Part shown: piece after piece, positions 22,227 to 35,632 of the stretch
Layout of the letters: each line of letters begins with the position of its first letter
Numbering within the stretch: the stretch's first letter is position 1
Assembly (NCBI GenBank): GCA_038503075.1
Contig: JBCAML010000009.1
Location: 1,302,001 to 1,366,000 of the forward strand
Direction of reading: 5' to 3'
DNA length: 64,000 nt
DNA from: Gyromitra esculenta
Taxonomy: Eukaryota > Ascomycota > Pezizomycetes > Pezizales > Discinaceae
Program-made: the position numbers and the translations under genes
Notes under the pieces: generated by a model
What the model was told of the DNA's origin: nothing
Seen by the model: only the letters and a program-made list of their open reading frames with translations
The model's database searches: none

Positions 22227-24419
22227 ATGACGTGGGTAGAGCGCTTCAACAGGCGCGTCGCCACCAGCGGCGTCGGGCGGTATTTCCAGCTCGAGTTCTC
22301 GGGACATAGGAGGGAGAGGAAGGGCTCGCGTTTCTTTACGGAGATTCGTGCGGGTTTGGCTACGTGAGTTGGATTACTGCTCGCACCCAATACTGGTGCT
22401 GTACTGCAATGTGGTACTAATTATTACGTTTATAATAGGTTCTTTGCTATGGCGTTAGTACTCCTCTGATCGGAAATCCGGCCAGGTCTAGTGGTCTTGT
22501 TTAACAAGACGAAACCGCGAGTGTTAATGTATACTAACAATTGCGATCCTTTCTCGCGATAATTCAGTTATATCATTTCTGTAAGCTCCCCCTCTGCTAC
22601 AGACCTCCCCCACTCCCCCACAGCTAATTCTAACCTCCCCAGGTCAACGCCAACATCACCTCCCAATCCGGCGGCACCTGTGTCTGCAATGGCGGAGACG
22701 CCGACCCCATCTGCGAAACCAACGTCGAATACGCTCTCTGCGTCTCCGACGTAAACCGCGACCTCGTCACCGCCACCGCCGCGATCGCAGCCCTGACCTC
22801 CTTGTTCATGGGAATCGGCGCCAACATCCCCATCGCCTGTGCTCCCGGAATGGGCCTAAACGCATACTTCGCATACCAAGTCGTCGGCTTCCACGGCTCC
22901 GGTCCAGTCCCCTACAACCTTGCTGTCACCGCTGTATTCGTCGAGGGTTTCGTCTTCGTTGGCCTCTCTATCCTCGGAATGCGCCAATGGCTAGCGAGAG
23001 CCATCCCCGCGTCCATCAAGCTCGCCACCGGCGCTGGGATCGGGCTGTATCTTGCGCTTATCGGACTAACTTATTCTGCCGGTATCGGTGCAGTCACCGG
23101 CGCAGTTTCGACCCCGCTGGAACTCGCGGGGTGCACAGAGGAGTTCAAGGACCCGACTACCGGCGTTTGCAATAGCCATAAAATGCGGAATCCGACGCTG
23201 TGGATCGGGATCTTTTGTGGCGGGATTTTTACGGCGTTCTTGATGATGTATAGGGTTAAGGGAGCGATTATTGCCGGTATTGCGTTGGTTTCTATCATCT
23301 CGTGGCCCAGGAGTACGAATGTGACTTATTTCCCGCATAATCCAACGGGCGACTCTGGGTTTGAGTTTTTTAAGCAGGTCGTTGCGTTCCATCCGGTATG
23401 CATATGTGATAGCACGTTTGAATAGGGTGGGGGAGGTGAGGATGCTGATGAATTGGTGTGCAGATTAAGAAGATCCTCGTCGCGCAGGAATGGAATTTAA
23501 GTGGAGCAGGAAGTCAATTTGGCTTAGGTGAGTGATTTCCCATGACCCTCAGTCCAACCCACCACTAACATACAACTCCAGCTCTCATCACCTTCCTCTA
23601 CGTCGACATCGTAAGCCCCCCCTTCCTCCTCCACAATACCCCAATACTAACACCCCTCCCCCCCAGCTCGACACAACCGGAACCCTCTACTCCATGGCCC
23701 GCTTCGCAAACCTAATCGACGAACGCACGCAAGACTTCGAAGGCTCTGCCGTCGCCTACATAGTCGACGCCCTCGGCATCTCCATCGGCTCCCTCTTCGG
23801 CTGTCCTCCCGTAACTGCCTACATCGAGTCCGGCGCGGGCATATCCGAAGGCGGGATGACGGGGCTCACGGCGATCGTGACCGGCCTCTGCTTCTTCATC
23901 TCGCTCTTCTTCGCGCCGATCTTTGCGTCGATCCCGCCGTGGGCGACCGGGTGCACGCTCATCATCGTGGGCTCGATGATGATGAAGGCCGCCGCGGACA
24001 TCAACTGGGGCTACCCGGGCGACGGGATCCCCGCGTTCATCACCATCATGGTCATGCCTTTCACGTACAGCATCGCGTACGGGCTGATTGCGGGGATCAT
24101 CACGTACATAGTGCTGAACACCGGCGCGTGGGTCATTAAGAAGGTCTCCGGAGGCAGGATCGTGCCCTATGGCGAGGAACTCAAGGACGGGTGGACGTGG
24201 AGGATCCCCGGTGGGTTTTTTCCGGCGTGGCTGGTCAGGGCTTGTAGTGGGGATAGAACGTTCTGGCGGGAGAATGATATCGACGGTGAGAGTGCGCATG
24301 GGGAGGTTATGAGGACGGCGAGCGGGACCCCACATGAAGGTGCGCCGATGCATGAGTTGTCGCTGGAGGGGAAGTATAGGGAGCCTAGTGATGAATCGAG
24401 GGGTGAGAAGGTGGCGTAG
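22227..24419 (+). CDS. azgA: AzgA-type adenine/guanine/hypoxanthine permease
   Basis: Plasma-membrane H+/purine symporter of the NCS2-like AzgA family. Seven exons: 22227-22363, 22439-22453, 22568-22580, 22643-23395, 23464-23527, 23582-23610 and 23667-24419, giving 587 residues. Exons 2 and 3 are only 15 and 13 nt but are needed to read GLATFFAMAYIISVNANI, the first conserved segment. Also seen: ANIPIACAPGMGLNAYFAYQVVG (family signature), [20 protein letters not shown], and PPVTAYIESGAGISEGGMTGLTAIVTG, the substrate-site stretch in which the Glu and GAGI... residues are conserved. About 12-14 membrane segments; hydrophilic tails at both ends. Coding sequence in the last exon is markedly GC-rich compared with the flanks. 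A 213-codon antisense frame (24353-23712) is a shadow. Confidence 0.92.
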
Positions 24420-27400
24420 ATAGCGGGGGGATGGAATGGGGCGGGGTTTCTTTTGTGGTAGTGGGTGGGATACCTTGGTTTTGGGTTTGGATGCACGTAG
24501 TTGGTTTTTTTGGTTTTTTTGGTTTTTTTGGGAGGATTGGTTGTGAAGAGATTCTCGCCCGGGGGTGGTCTGTTTTCTTTTGGGGGGATTCCTTTAGGAA
24601 AGAGTAAATAATAGTCTAGTAGCTCTAGCGTATCAATAGAGTGTATAAGTTCCAGCATAAGCAATTCCACAAGCACCCCTTGCTTTACGATACTGTACTG
24701 ATTGCGCAAGGGCTGAAAGAAACCTTATAGTTAAGCTATGCATATTCCAAAAAGCCTCAACAACCACACAGCTGATTGGTGTGGCAAATTAGTCAAAGAT
24801 ACAGTACGAAGAAAGGGGATGAACTTGGCACGTTATTGGTATGGCGTTTTGATAGATCCTTGGTTGTGACGGGGCCCAACCTGATCTATGACACGATGCC
24901 TCAGGAGATACTGTTCTATTACTACATCATCTAGGAAAGTGGTAACAATCTCACCCCGTGTTTTCACATGTAAATAGAGTAGACTATGTAGAAATCGATT
25001 CTTGCCAGAAAATTGAAGATCTAATCATCACCTATTTAATTACTACATGCACATATTTATGGGGCTCGGGAATCATTAACTATCTTGATTATATAGTCTA
25101 AAAGAGTAGCTCCACCACCAAAGCCTACGCCACTTAGTATCTCATGTTGTAAATTAAAGGGTTGGAGTATTTGTGCAACATCCAAGTGTTATGCCAAGAA
25201 ATACGCATCACTTTATCTAGCTCAATACAGTTCTGTGAGAGTATACACAAGGTCAAAATTGTGTCAAAATCCCCAGCAGATCAATGTCTAGAGTCGCTCC
25301 TGACTAGCTAGCTAGGCCTAGGTGTGTAGCAAAACTACACGATTGCAGGGAATTCCGCAAGAAAAGCCAGAAAAAACTAATTTATGGGTAGACCCTATGA
25401 GCGATGAAGGGGGTCGTTTTAATAGCTAGAAGGAATCTGAGATTTGGTATATATCGACCTTCATTTTCGACTTTTTGAGAAATTCGCCACACCCCCGGGT
25501 TCGCCACATACCCAGGGGCGACCCTAATTGCAAGTAGAATACTCAATTGACAGTCATATACGGTAGATCTGAAGGCTATAGCCCACGGTCGGGACGGAAA
25601 ACATGTACCTCGTGGGCGAAGAGGATCACGTATTTTAGGGATAGTGGTGATCCTTTTAACATTCCAAACAAGCATTAGCTAACAGGAAACTTTTATCGAC
25701 GTGCAAAAGGCTAATGACAGCAATGGATCTGATGGCTAGAAATGGCAGTGCTCGCTACACAGCTAGTCTCACGCCCATAGCCAACCCCATGCTATCAAAC
25801 AGCAAAGGTCTTCGCGCACTTCGTTGTGGGTTGGGCACGATGCTGCTGATGCCAAATCCGAGTGATTTTTTAAGACCCAAATTCACCAAACCTCACAAAG
25901 CCAAATTAAACCGCAATTGAGAAACTGAACAGAACTAATTGCAGTACTATAGCTTTCGCCACATCGCTTCTCTACTTAGCCTCGCTTAACCAAGCTATGG
26001 ATCAGTAGTGGCCGAGATCACTCTGGAATAATTAGCCGTGGGGCCATACATAGCTCCTTGCGGTAATCATAACTCAACAGCTCTCACAGCTCTTTCGAGA
26101 TTAATATTCACTTCCCAAAAACATATCTCAGGCATGCTACCTACATACGGCCACCAGCCATAAGCAGACTCGCTACTAACGCTCCCCCCGGAAATTTTCA
26201 ATCTAAAATGCCTTCTCGAGCAAGCCTAGGGGTGTTTTAGGTAGCTACGGCACCTCGAATCACTCGCTACCATAAACCAAAAACCACCTGGTAGTAACCC
26301 AACCCTTCCGCGAAGATCCCGAATGCAGCATAAATCCCGAGAGCGAACCGAGGATGGACATACATAAAAAACGTACCAGGACATCCCGCTCTGCCTGCCT
26401 AATACGGGGCCACCTCACAGGCCTTTGAAACAATTTGAGCCTCGCTCCTTACCCGCAATTCGATCTTTCCGGCTGCTGCGGCGGCTGGATTTACCGGTAC
26501 CGTAGAATATATATGTGCCGGAAATCTCGCGTCACTGGCGAAGACGTTTAATCAAATTTTCGCCCCACGGACAACTTTTTTTTTTGGCAGTGGAGTTTTA
26601 ACACCGGGGCTTATTAGGCTGTCTGGAAGCGAGCTGGGATTCATAAAAAACCCTAATGGAATTAACATAAACGAGATTAATAGCATGCGCAAAAATTTCA
26701 AGTGTTCTACTTTGCTTTACGTGCATGTGGTTCCTCGCTTCGGAACCCTAGCCCTTCCTTCACTTTCCACAAATGTCTTACATGCAGGAACCACAAACAA
26801 AAGTAGAAGGGGAAAGGAAAGGAAAAAAAAGCCTAACAACTCAGACCATATTGACGGCCGCTGAGCCCATTCAGCCCGGCAAGAAAAATATATATATCAA
26901 ATCATAACCTCCCCTTAGATGACGGCTGGCGAGCTTGGCAACGGGCAGTATTCTGTGGCTTTGACGCTTGCCGGTCAAATTTAACGACGCCTGTGGCGCT
27001 CTGCTCAAAGCAACGAAAAAAGAAGGGCCAGACTGAGCTGAACCGTGCCAAAAAAGCCTTTTCGAGGCGTTCCGGACCCGATCGTGATCGGAAGCAGCGC
27101 CATGTTCCTACGTAATGGTCTCTGCAGGGGGTAGATGTTTTTTTTCTTCTTTCTTTCTCTCCACCAAATCTAAGTCCGCAGTAGGGTCGAGTGACAGTGT
27201 GAGTAAAGTGCGATCTCCTCTGGTAAGAGGAAGAAGAAAGCTAAAAAAGGGTCTAACGGAGATGTCACAAATGGATGACCCCATAAGTAGCCAGATCTAG
27301 CGCCGAGAGAAAATTCCATGGACAAGCCATGTGCGGTACCCTTCACCCCCCTTCGATTCGGACCCTCCCCCCATGTCTTTTGAGGAGATGGTATCATTAT

Positions 27401-29564
27401 CAGCTGACTGGTGTGCTGTACAATGATATTGAAAAGCTGAAACGTATATATTCCTTACTATGTCATATCATGCACAATTTGATATCACATTCCCTACCTA
27501 GGCGGTAGTGGAAGTAGAAGCTTAAATAAATTAAATAAAGATTTGTAGGTGACTTATTTTTCGTTATCTTTAATCATCCCTCACCTGAGAGGATATGTTT
27601 CTGTAGAGATTGCCGAGGATACAGCCAGACAAGAAGGATGTCGGCTTAGCCATCCAGCGCACGCGCGGGATGCGGACACTCGGATAGAAATTGCGGCGAA
27701 GTAGCTGGGTTTTTGGTTTTTTTTCTTCCGCGGCCAAACGGGAGACCCGCAATAGAGAAGAGAGTATACATATGCGATGGTGCTAGAACATATTGTTAAT
27801 GGAAGTCAATTATACCCGCGCGCGCGTGCACTACTACATGTAGCTTTACTCCTGGAACCTGGGACATTGAGTTATTATTTATGAAAAGAAAAAAAAAAAA
27901 TTAAGGAGCGCATTGACGACTATTGTACCATAGTCTGCACACGTTGCAAATTTGTTAGTGGAAACTGAGAGAACCCGATCATTTCTTGTTTTTTTAGACT
28001 GGGATAAGGTGGTATGGAGTATTGTTGGGTATGTGGGACTAGTGGTGATCGTGAGTGAAGGAGTTTAATCTTCAAGGCTTGGAGAAACAGAATACATGGA
28101 AGAAACATCGCGAGCGCGCGTTAAGTAATACCTGAAGATATATAGATAGGTACATACGGGTGTTGAAAATGGTAGATTCCAAGAGAGTTGAAGCATTTCT
28201 CCGTGTTCTTGTCGATAAGGGGAGAGAGGCGTTTGTCCAGACGTGTCTCGGATCACGCAGCGCTCCGTCGATCGAAACGACAAACCTTGATTTGACGCGA
28301 GAGAAACGCGATCCCATAAATAGAAAAGGAAGTTTTGGGGAAAATTAAAGAAAAACCGGAATGGGAATGGGAAATTTGGAAGCACAAACTCGCCACAACG
28401 AGCAAGGCGAAACACTTCTCCAGGTTCCCCTTACCCATCGGCTGTAGCTAGGGCCTGTTAGGCTACAGATAGATGTGCTTGTATGGGAGTTCAGGGTACT
28501 CAATGGTTGGTCCAGGGTAGCCCCAGTAAAAAGAACGGAGAAAGAGCATTGGGTGGGACAACGCACACGTCGGAAAATCAATTAGAGCGAGCGTCATCTC
28601 GACTGCAGTTGCTGCTGGGGGAAGTGCAACTGCTCAGCGGCGAGGAAGAGCCCAGATCTCAAAACGCGAATTCAGGAGGAGTGGAGAGAGAAGAACCACA
28701 GCAGCGACTGGCTCAACTGCTGTCGAGATGAGAAGATGGCTGTTGCTGCTGCGGGAAGTAAGGAGACCTGCATGTCCGTCGGAGTGAATATTGTTAATGT
28801 AGGTACCTGCCAGAGTAGAGGCGTGTAGACAGTAATAAGTAGCAGCAGCATGTAATTTGTACCTACGTCTACCAGTGCTCCACAGTACGTACATCGTGCT
28901 CGCTTGTCTTGGAAGAAGGTCCGGTTATCTGAAAATCTCCCACGCCCCCCAACGTACAAAAGAACCCCTCCCCTCGCCCCCTCCGTGCCCCCTCCCTTTT
29001 CCCTGGCTCCAAGCTTCATCGCTATCTCCAACTTCGGCTCTCGACGCCCCTCGCCGCTGATAGTTTATTTATCCAATTTCATCCATCTGAGAGACAAATC
29101 AAGTCCCCTCGCTTTAGATCCGCTCTACTCTTCTGTCACGGAGCAGTAGCGATTCTATCACAGCGAAATTCAGTATTTCACGGGCATTTGGGCGTGCTCT
29201 AGAGTAGTGCCTAGCTTTGTGTCTGTACCATTTGGTTTGTGCTCCTTACATGCACCATCCTCCATATTCTCTCTCCAGTAAAAATGGAAGACAATATAAG
29301 AAAAGGAAGGAAAAAAATCTGTCTCAAACAACAAACTTACCATATAAATTCTATCGGGTCAGAAAGTCACAACGCGGCTCATTCCCGCCGTCAAGTCACA
29401 GCAGCCCATTCACTCATTCCGCTGCACATTTCTCGCATCAATTCCTTCCCTCCCCCCCGTTTCGCTCAACATAAACTCCAGCTCTTCCTTATCACGCGAT
29501 TTTCACGCGTTCTACGACTCATCGCCCCCTCGTCTTGATCTGTGTAGAAAAATTACCGCGAGAA
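24420..29564. other. Long gene-free stretch before the forkhead gene
   Basis: About 5 kb without a convincing gene. It includes T-rich tracts (24505-24530), an alternating CG run near 27818-27827, a TACATGTA near 27834, and imperfect inverted segments around 26710-26810. A 97-codon minus frame (25675-25382) has no family match I can name and could be a degraded repeat. From about 28900 onward the sequence is pyrimidine-rich and probably belongs to the promoter and leader of the forkhead gene. Confidence 0.5.
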
Positions 29565-31640
29565 ATGATGAATTCGACGCGTCCACGACCGGTAAAGATC
29601 TACCGAGACGCGCTCGGACCCTCGTCCGAGCCCGGTTACACCTCCTTGTCCAAGACTTCCGCCCCAGCCATTCCTTTATTCTCAGCTTCCGCTGCTTCAC
29701 CCACCCCCTTACAACGCACTCATGGATACCCGCAGACCATAATGTTCCGTCCTCCCATCGTCGGCCCCTCAGCATCCCCTTCCAAGAGAAAACTTCAAAG
29801 CAAGAATCAATATAATCAGTATACATCGCGAATCTCTCTACCCAGCCGTGTGTTCAAAAACTCTTTCGACAGGATATCTATGCCTCCGCCCCAAGCAGAC
29901 GCGTTTACCACTGACTCGCCCATGAAGAAGCCTCCAATTTCTGTATTCAACACATCTTCAGCTCCCATGGCAGCTCAACACAGAAAACCACAAAGTGCTC
30001 TATTCACCAGTTTTCAAGCATCCAAGGCGATGGTAGGAAAGGAGAACGTTGCACCAGACATGCGATCATCAGAAGAGCCCTCGGGAAAACACATGTCGGG
30101 TCAAAGGACAGGAGTCCCACGAAGAGTATTGATGGAAGCAGCACCAATCAAGGAGAAAAAGCCTCTAAAAGAAAGGACCCCAGTAACTAACGCGTCAGCT
30201 TCGTCTGATAAAGACTCTCTCTCATGGGAGCCACCAGAGATTGTCGATGATGGAAAGAAGCCACCTTACAGCTATGCTACTCTTATCGGCATGGCTATCC
30301 TTCGAGCTCCGTCGCGACGCCTGACACTCGCTCAAATCTATAAATGGATTGCGGATACCTTCCTTTACTACCGAACCTCAAACAATGGGTGGCAAAATAG
30401 CATCAGACATAACCTCTCCCTTAACAAAGCATTTGTAAAGCAAGAACGACCCAAGGATGATCCTGGAAAGGGAAACTATTGGATCGTGGGGAAAGGGTTT
30501 GAACACCAATTCATGAAGAACAAGAGCTCACGGAAATCAGCTTCCGGATCCCACTCGAAAAAGAACTCTGCATCGAAGGCGCTGATGTTGGAAGAGATGG
30601 AAAGCATTGCAGAAGTTGAACCTGGAATTGAAATTCACATGGATCGTGGTGAACAGATTGATAGTACCGACACTATCGAGGAGAATATTGGGAAGGACAC
30701 GGCTGAAGAGCTGCTGGCACTGTCGTCAGACGCTACTAGAAGTGCTAGCCCTGAGCCTCGAGTAATGCCGGACGAAGACGACGATGTCTTCCGACCATCC
30801 TCACCACGGGCTATTGCTGCTGCACGTTCTTCTCCTCCGGCCATCATGTGTTCCTCGCCCCCAATTACTAGGAGTATGCTTCACCCCCAACGCGAATCAA
30901 CACCTCCACCTCTTTTCCCCTCGTCTAGAAAAAGAAAGGTCTCCACCATGAACGACAGTGGGTATTTTTCCTCGCTAGAATCCTCAGTTGTGCGCCCCAG
31001 CAATGAAGAAGATAGGCCCAGAATTAAACGTGGGAGAGCAGAAGAGGATATTGCTCGTATCCGACATTCATCTCATGAAAGTCCTATTCGCAGATCTACC
31101 ATTCCTGGCTACCACAACTTATTAACCTCTTCACCTCTACGTAACTACGATCCAAATCCCATGCTCCCTCCTCTCACCCCTGCTACTGTCCTTCGCGCAC
31201 AGAAGCCTCCAATGTCTGTGAGCCCCATTACAAACCTTCGACTTCACCGTGAACGGGTCAGGAAACTCCTCACTTCACCTGCTCGTGATATTACTTGCCT
31301 AGAAGACAGTCACTGGAATTCGGCGTTCGATGGGCTTGCAGCCACAGACTATAGCATCCATCATGACGAGAATTCTGAGATTGAGATTGCAGAGATAGTC
31401 TCCAGGGCTTGTTATGGATCTCCAGATAAGCGCGCAGCAAAGAGACGAGAAGCAAGAGAGAGTTTTGGTGGTGAACTAAGAACGGCAGACCTTCTCGGCG
31501 AAGGGTTTTTAGAACCATTGGATTTGTTTGGTGTTGATGTATATGGTGTCATGAAGAGCGGATTCGAGAAATTCAAGAATGACGGATTCGGATCACCAAG
31601 CAGACCGGGACTAGACAGGAGTTATACGTCTGAATTTTAA
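29565..31640 (+). CDS. Forkhead transcription factor, Sep1/Hcm1 type
   Basis: An uninterrupted 691-codon exon starting at ATG 29565; a second Met follows immediately. The open frame extends 10 codons upstream but only to a TTG. The forkhead winged-helix domain lies at about residues 232-317: [29 protein letters not shown], then [20 protein letters not shown] (recognition helix) and GKGNYWIV in wing 1. There is no FHA domain, which separates it from Fkh1/Fkh2 and places it with yeast Hcm1 and fission yeast Sep1, regulators of periodic cell-cycle genes and septation. The flanks are Ser/Pro-rich with several S/TP sites and an RKRK-type basic patch (about 30928), consistent with CDK-regulated nuclear protein. 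A KEN-like GKENVAP near residue 160 could be a degradation box. Confidence 0.9.
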   Translation: MMNSTRPRPVKIYRDALGPSSEPGYTSLSKTSAPAIPLFSASAASPTPLQRTHGYPQTIMFRPPIVGPSASPSKRKLQSKNQYNQYTSRISLPSRVFKNSFDRISMPPPQADAFTTDSPMKKPPISVFNTSSAPMAAQHRKPQSALFTSFQASKAMVGKENVAPDMRSSEEPSGKHMSGQRTGVPRRVLMEAAPIKEKKPLKERTPVTNASASSDKDSLSWEPPEIVDDGKKPPYSYATLIGMAILRAPSRRLTLAQIYKWIADTFLYYRTSNNGWQNSIRHNLSLNKAFVKQERPKDDPGKGNYWIVGKGFEHQFMKNKSSRKSASGSHSKKNSASKALMLEEMESIAEVEPGIEIHMDRGEQIDSTDTIEENIGKDTAEELLALSSDATRSASPEPRVMPDEDDDVFRPSSPRAIAAARSSPPAIMCSSPPITRSMLHPQRESTPPPLFPSSRKRKVSTMNDSGYFSSLESSVVRPSNEEDRPRIKRGRAEEDIARIRHSSHESPIRRSTIPGYHNLLTSSPLRNYDPNPMLPPLTPATVLRAQKPPMSVSPITNLRLHRERVRKLLTSPARDITCLEDSHWNSAFDGLAATDYSIHHDENSEIEIAEIVSRACYGSPDKRAAKRREARESFGGELRTADLLGEGFLEPLDLFGVDVYGVMKSGFEKFKNDGFGSPSRPGLDRSYTSEF

Positions 31641-33135
31641 TGGGAGACCATTCCCAAAGAAACACGAAACGATTACATGAATTACGACATTCTTTTTATT
31701 TTATCTTGGGCGTGAAACAGGACAAAAGTGGCATGGGAGCGTTTCATTTTTTTTCTACTTCTTCCACATCGACTACTAGTGTGCTTTTTTATTTATCAAA
31801 ACCCTAACGACTCAATTACGAGGCCATGATGGACTAAGAGGCCGGAAGGGAGGGAAAATACTTTCATCAGAAGGGAGGGGGGCTCTTTGGTATCTTTTTG
31901 GTTGTTTGTTGTTTTCTTGGACTATTTTTATTGGTTGCGTTTTTTGTGCGGGGTTTCCGGTCTGGTGGGGTGTTTTTCTTCGTGTTTATGGTTTGGGTTG
32001 TTTGTTTATTTTTTTTGTCCGTCTACGCGGAGGCAGATACCACATTTTCTTTCGCAATTGGAGTCGACGCGTTTGTGTGTTTTTATGGCTGCTACTCACA
32101 ACTACTTTTATTTGTCATTCTTGACTTTACTAAGCTATAATTCCTTTTTACTTTATTCTCTTTTGGTATAAGGTACCGGCAATTAGGGATTCGGAATTCA
32201 TTTGGGGGCATTGTTGAAAGGATTAGCGGGCTTGTTTACAAGACGAAATATTTGGATTGAGGGAAATGCTTTTTTTTTTTTTTTGCGTGTGGATGGGTGG
32301 GTCATTTTTATGTACGTTACTCTTTACTTTTTCTTGACTTGCGGTGGGCGGTAGCCAGAACACATACTGGCATTGTTTATTGTTATTATTTCGATCGTTA
32401 GGTGTTTTATTGGTTGGGAATTGACTTTTGGCTGGGGGGACTCTTTCGAATTGATACTTTGCTCTACTCTGCTTGCCCAAGACCTGTCTCATGAGGCTTC
32501 TGATTGCTCTATATCTTTTAATTAGTTCCCTGCAGCGAAGATCGCGGGGTTTTTACTATGGGAAGTGCATGTCCTTGTTTTGCTTTTCCCTCCTAGGAAG
32601 AGGGGCTTCAGTCGCAGATTTTCTTATCGGGTGACTTCTTACCGCGTATCAAATATAGTCGCGTTCGCGTTGTCACGCGATTCATGCCGTCAATATTATG
32701 AAAGAGAAGAAAAAAGAAATGCCGCCTTGTAATAAAAAACTTGGCATACGGCTACCTATCGGTATCTAATCAGCGGGAATGGGGGGAGATGGTCGTATCG
32801 CAGTCGAGAAAACTGATGTTGAGATCGCATCGTTCGGTCGCAGGCCTTTCTGTGTAACCTCCCGCTTTATGCCCTTTAGCGGTCCTCTACGATTATCGGC
32901 TAGTTATCCGATTAGTGACCACAGGCTAAGCTCCATAACATCCCTCCTCCTCCTCCCAGGCTACATTTGCAGCTTACTTCTCGGGCTGTCCGTCGAGAAG
33001 CTCATTCATGCTTGGGTTTATTTCGAATGATGGGGGATGAGACTGGGTCATGACTTTCCCTTAGTGTCTTTTTCAAGATGCCATTTCGCCACGCTCTGCA
33101 GCCCGTCAAAAAATTAAAATAACGTCATAGCCATA

Positions 33136-33155
33136 AGAGAGAGAGAGAGAGAGAA
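33136..33155. repeat. (GA)n microsatellite
   Basis: About ten GA units in a row in non-coding DNA. Confidence 0.8.
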
Positions 33156-35168
33156 GCGAATCGGAATACATGGAAAATCGGTACTCTATAAAGAAATGGC
33201 GCAAAAAAAAAAAAAAGGGCAGGTAGCCAATATAATATAATATCTAGTGGGGCTAAGGTTGAATAGGAAGAAGTAGGGGTCTTTTATTGGAGTAGGCTTG
33301 TTAGAGCCGCATTAACATTCAGCGCGACATGCAGCTAGTTGGGGAGGCTGAAACGAGCTAGATGCGGAGGCAATGCAGGTGGTTTCTTGAATAAGCTGAA
33401 ACCTCCCTCCCCTTCTGAGATCATATGTGATGGTTGAGGGCTTGAATTTGTCTTATTTAGGATGGCGTGCAGCATTGTTAGTAGAGGGTAGGGAAATGTA
33501 ATCTCTGAACGAGTGGGATCGATTCGCCGGTAGCATTGTTATGGGGAGCCTGACAGGGGTTGTGAGGGTTGATGACATCTAGAGGGTTCATGGTGGTGAT
33601 TATGATTATGTTAGTGACACATGGAGGCGAAATTTGAGCGTAGGGAAACAGATGTGGGTAGTTGTTTCTTACTTGCAAAATGTTTATCGGAGGGAAGGTT
33701 TTCTGTCAGCCTCGGGAGTGGAAATTGGCCAATAGAGTATGCCATACGGGTCATTCTAGAATCTTCTTTAGAAACTTAAAGGTGCACATATAACTGGTGT
33801 TTCTTGTTGAGGAGCGGCTGGTCTAGGGTAGTTTTCTCGCCTATATATATTGATACCTAGTTTAGTTATCACTGAGGTTGACTGCACCCCTGTCGGTATA
33901 AATAATATACCGTCCCCACTATTCACGACCATGCTTGGAGAAAAGATAAAAGGGAAGAGGGGGCTGCGCATCCCAGAGCCAAATCGCGATCCACATGCGT
34001 TTATCAGGCATTATTTACATACTTCGATAGTGGGAGTAGTTAGTACTGCTTGTAGAATGATATAAGATAATGTAGAATCTCTGGATGGTTACTTAACTGC
34101 CAAGAACTCCTTGACAGTCATACTGAAGGAGCAATACAGGACTGAGCCAACCGAATCTAGAAGACAGCGAAATTTACGTATATAACAGGGCGAGTAGAAA
34201 TTGAAAACATGGAGCTTTAGAATTGGTGTGTACGCTAGACGTGGAATACCGCCGTCAATTACTGATGGAACAGCCTCAGCGCCGAAATCGTTATCGGAAC
34301 ACATATACCACAGTCCTCATAGAACGCGGGTTGTTGCTTGAGGCATATTTAATATCATATTTCCTACAGCTGCGCGTGTGCAAATTACTGAGAAAGTTTT
34401 ACTCTTCGGGTGACTCTAATCTAAAACTACATTGGATATCAAGGATATGAGATTCCATACACGCAAGACAAGATACAGAATATCAATAAGGGTGTCTCTT
34501 CCAGAAAACGATAGGGCCATCGCTATTTACACTTGGAAAGCTCTTGTCAAGGTAACTACATTTATTGCCTTAGCGGAGGACTAGCACCATCCAAGACGCA
34601 TTGAAATGCAGAGTCGAAATCTTAGAGGTTGGCGCAATGTGCATGCATGTCTAAAGCCTTAGATCGCTGTTCCAACGTCTGTAGCTGTTAAAGTTACTTG
34701 GGAAACTGAAGCCTAGCAAGGTGGCTCCGAGGCTCTGTGGCCTTTCTAAAAGTGTAATAATGCGATTTTGGTGAAGAAGAGCCTTGTTCCCGGCTGGAAA
34801 ACGTGACACGGGAGTTGAAGGTAACCCAGTTGCAATTGAGTGTAACTAATCTGCATTATCAAGATATCAGAGTTTGGGGGGAATATCTAAGTACCTGTAT
34901 CAAATGTAATACAGAGTGTATGCTTAGAGATGTGGATGGAGGGGTGTGTGACTGATATCTTCGAGAAGATGTCGCGGGGAAGGCAGTTCGGGACCTACCG
35001 GCATACGTCACAAGACCTTTTTATATTCAAATCTAATTAGCTTACATCTCAATAAGTATGCATTGTATTAAGCTTGCTATGGAGGGAGAGTGTTAGGGTA
35101 GCTTGAGTGGGAAGAAGGTTTGAGACGATTTACCATATTTTGGGCTTTCTAAAATCAAATCATATGTA

Positions 35169-35632
35169 CAGACGAGTGAAAAAAGTGAGGAAACAACGAC
35201 TAAAACACACCAAAATCGGCCAACTTCACAACCAAAACCCCCTTTATTAAAATTAGCTAAGTGACATGACTAGCCTACCAGTGACTTCATCACTCATGAA
35301 CTCTCTATAAGTGAATTTCTGGGCTATTCTATTTAGAGGATCATAGGCTAGAACTTTTTAAAGTTGTAGTACCCATAGGTTTCTGTTGCATCATACCTTT
35401 CCTCACCAAAATTGGGTAAATAACTAAACCTCATGAAGTCAAAGGCTCCTATTCCAATACAGAAAATTCGAGGGAGTACAGAAAACTCATGGATCTAAAT
35501 TCCAGAGCTATTAGATGTGTCCCACTACTCAGTTTTTTGTTGCCACAACTCTTAGTGGGAAGTAAATTGAGCTAAAGTTGGCTTGTTTTGGTGTATATTG
35601 ACCCTTGTTTCGTCACTTTTTTCACTCGTCTG
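35169..35632. mobile_element. TA-flanked inverted-repeat element (Tc1/mariner-like MITE)
   Basis: The left end starts CAGACGAGTGAAAAAAGTGA and the right end is its inverted copy, with similarity over about 60 bp at each side (35169-35230 and 35570-35632). The element is bordered by TA (35167-35168 and 35633-35634). The termini beginning CAG and the TA duplication fit fungal Tc1/mariner/Fot1-type transposons. The 464-bp interior has no transposase frame, so it is a non-autonomous or internally deleted copy. It lies 400 bp upstream of the decayed NLR gene. Confidence 0.75.

Noticed and set aside
23712..24353. 213-codon antisense frame inside the purine permease
   Set aside because: It is an Arg/Asp/His-rich shadow created by the GC-rich codon use of the last permease exon.
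25382..25675. 97-codon minus frame that might be a transposase or RT relic
   Set aside because: No catalytic motif could be recognised and there are no flanking repeats I can define; kept only as a note.
26705..26810. Imperfect inverted segments containing GTGGTTCCT / AGGAACCAC
   Set aside because: The match is short and broken, without target duplications, so I did not call a mobile element.
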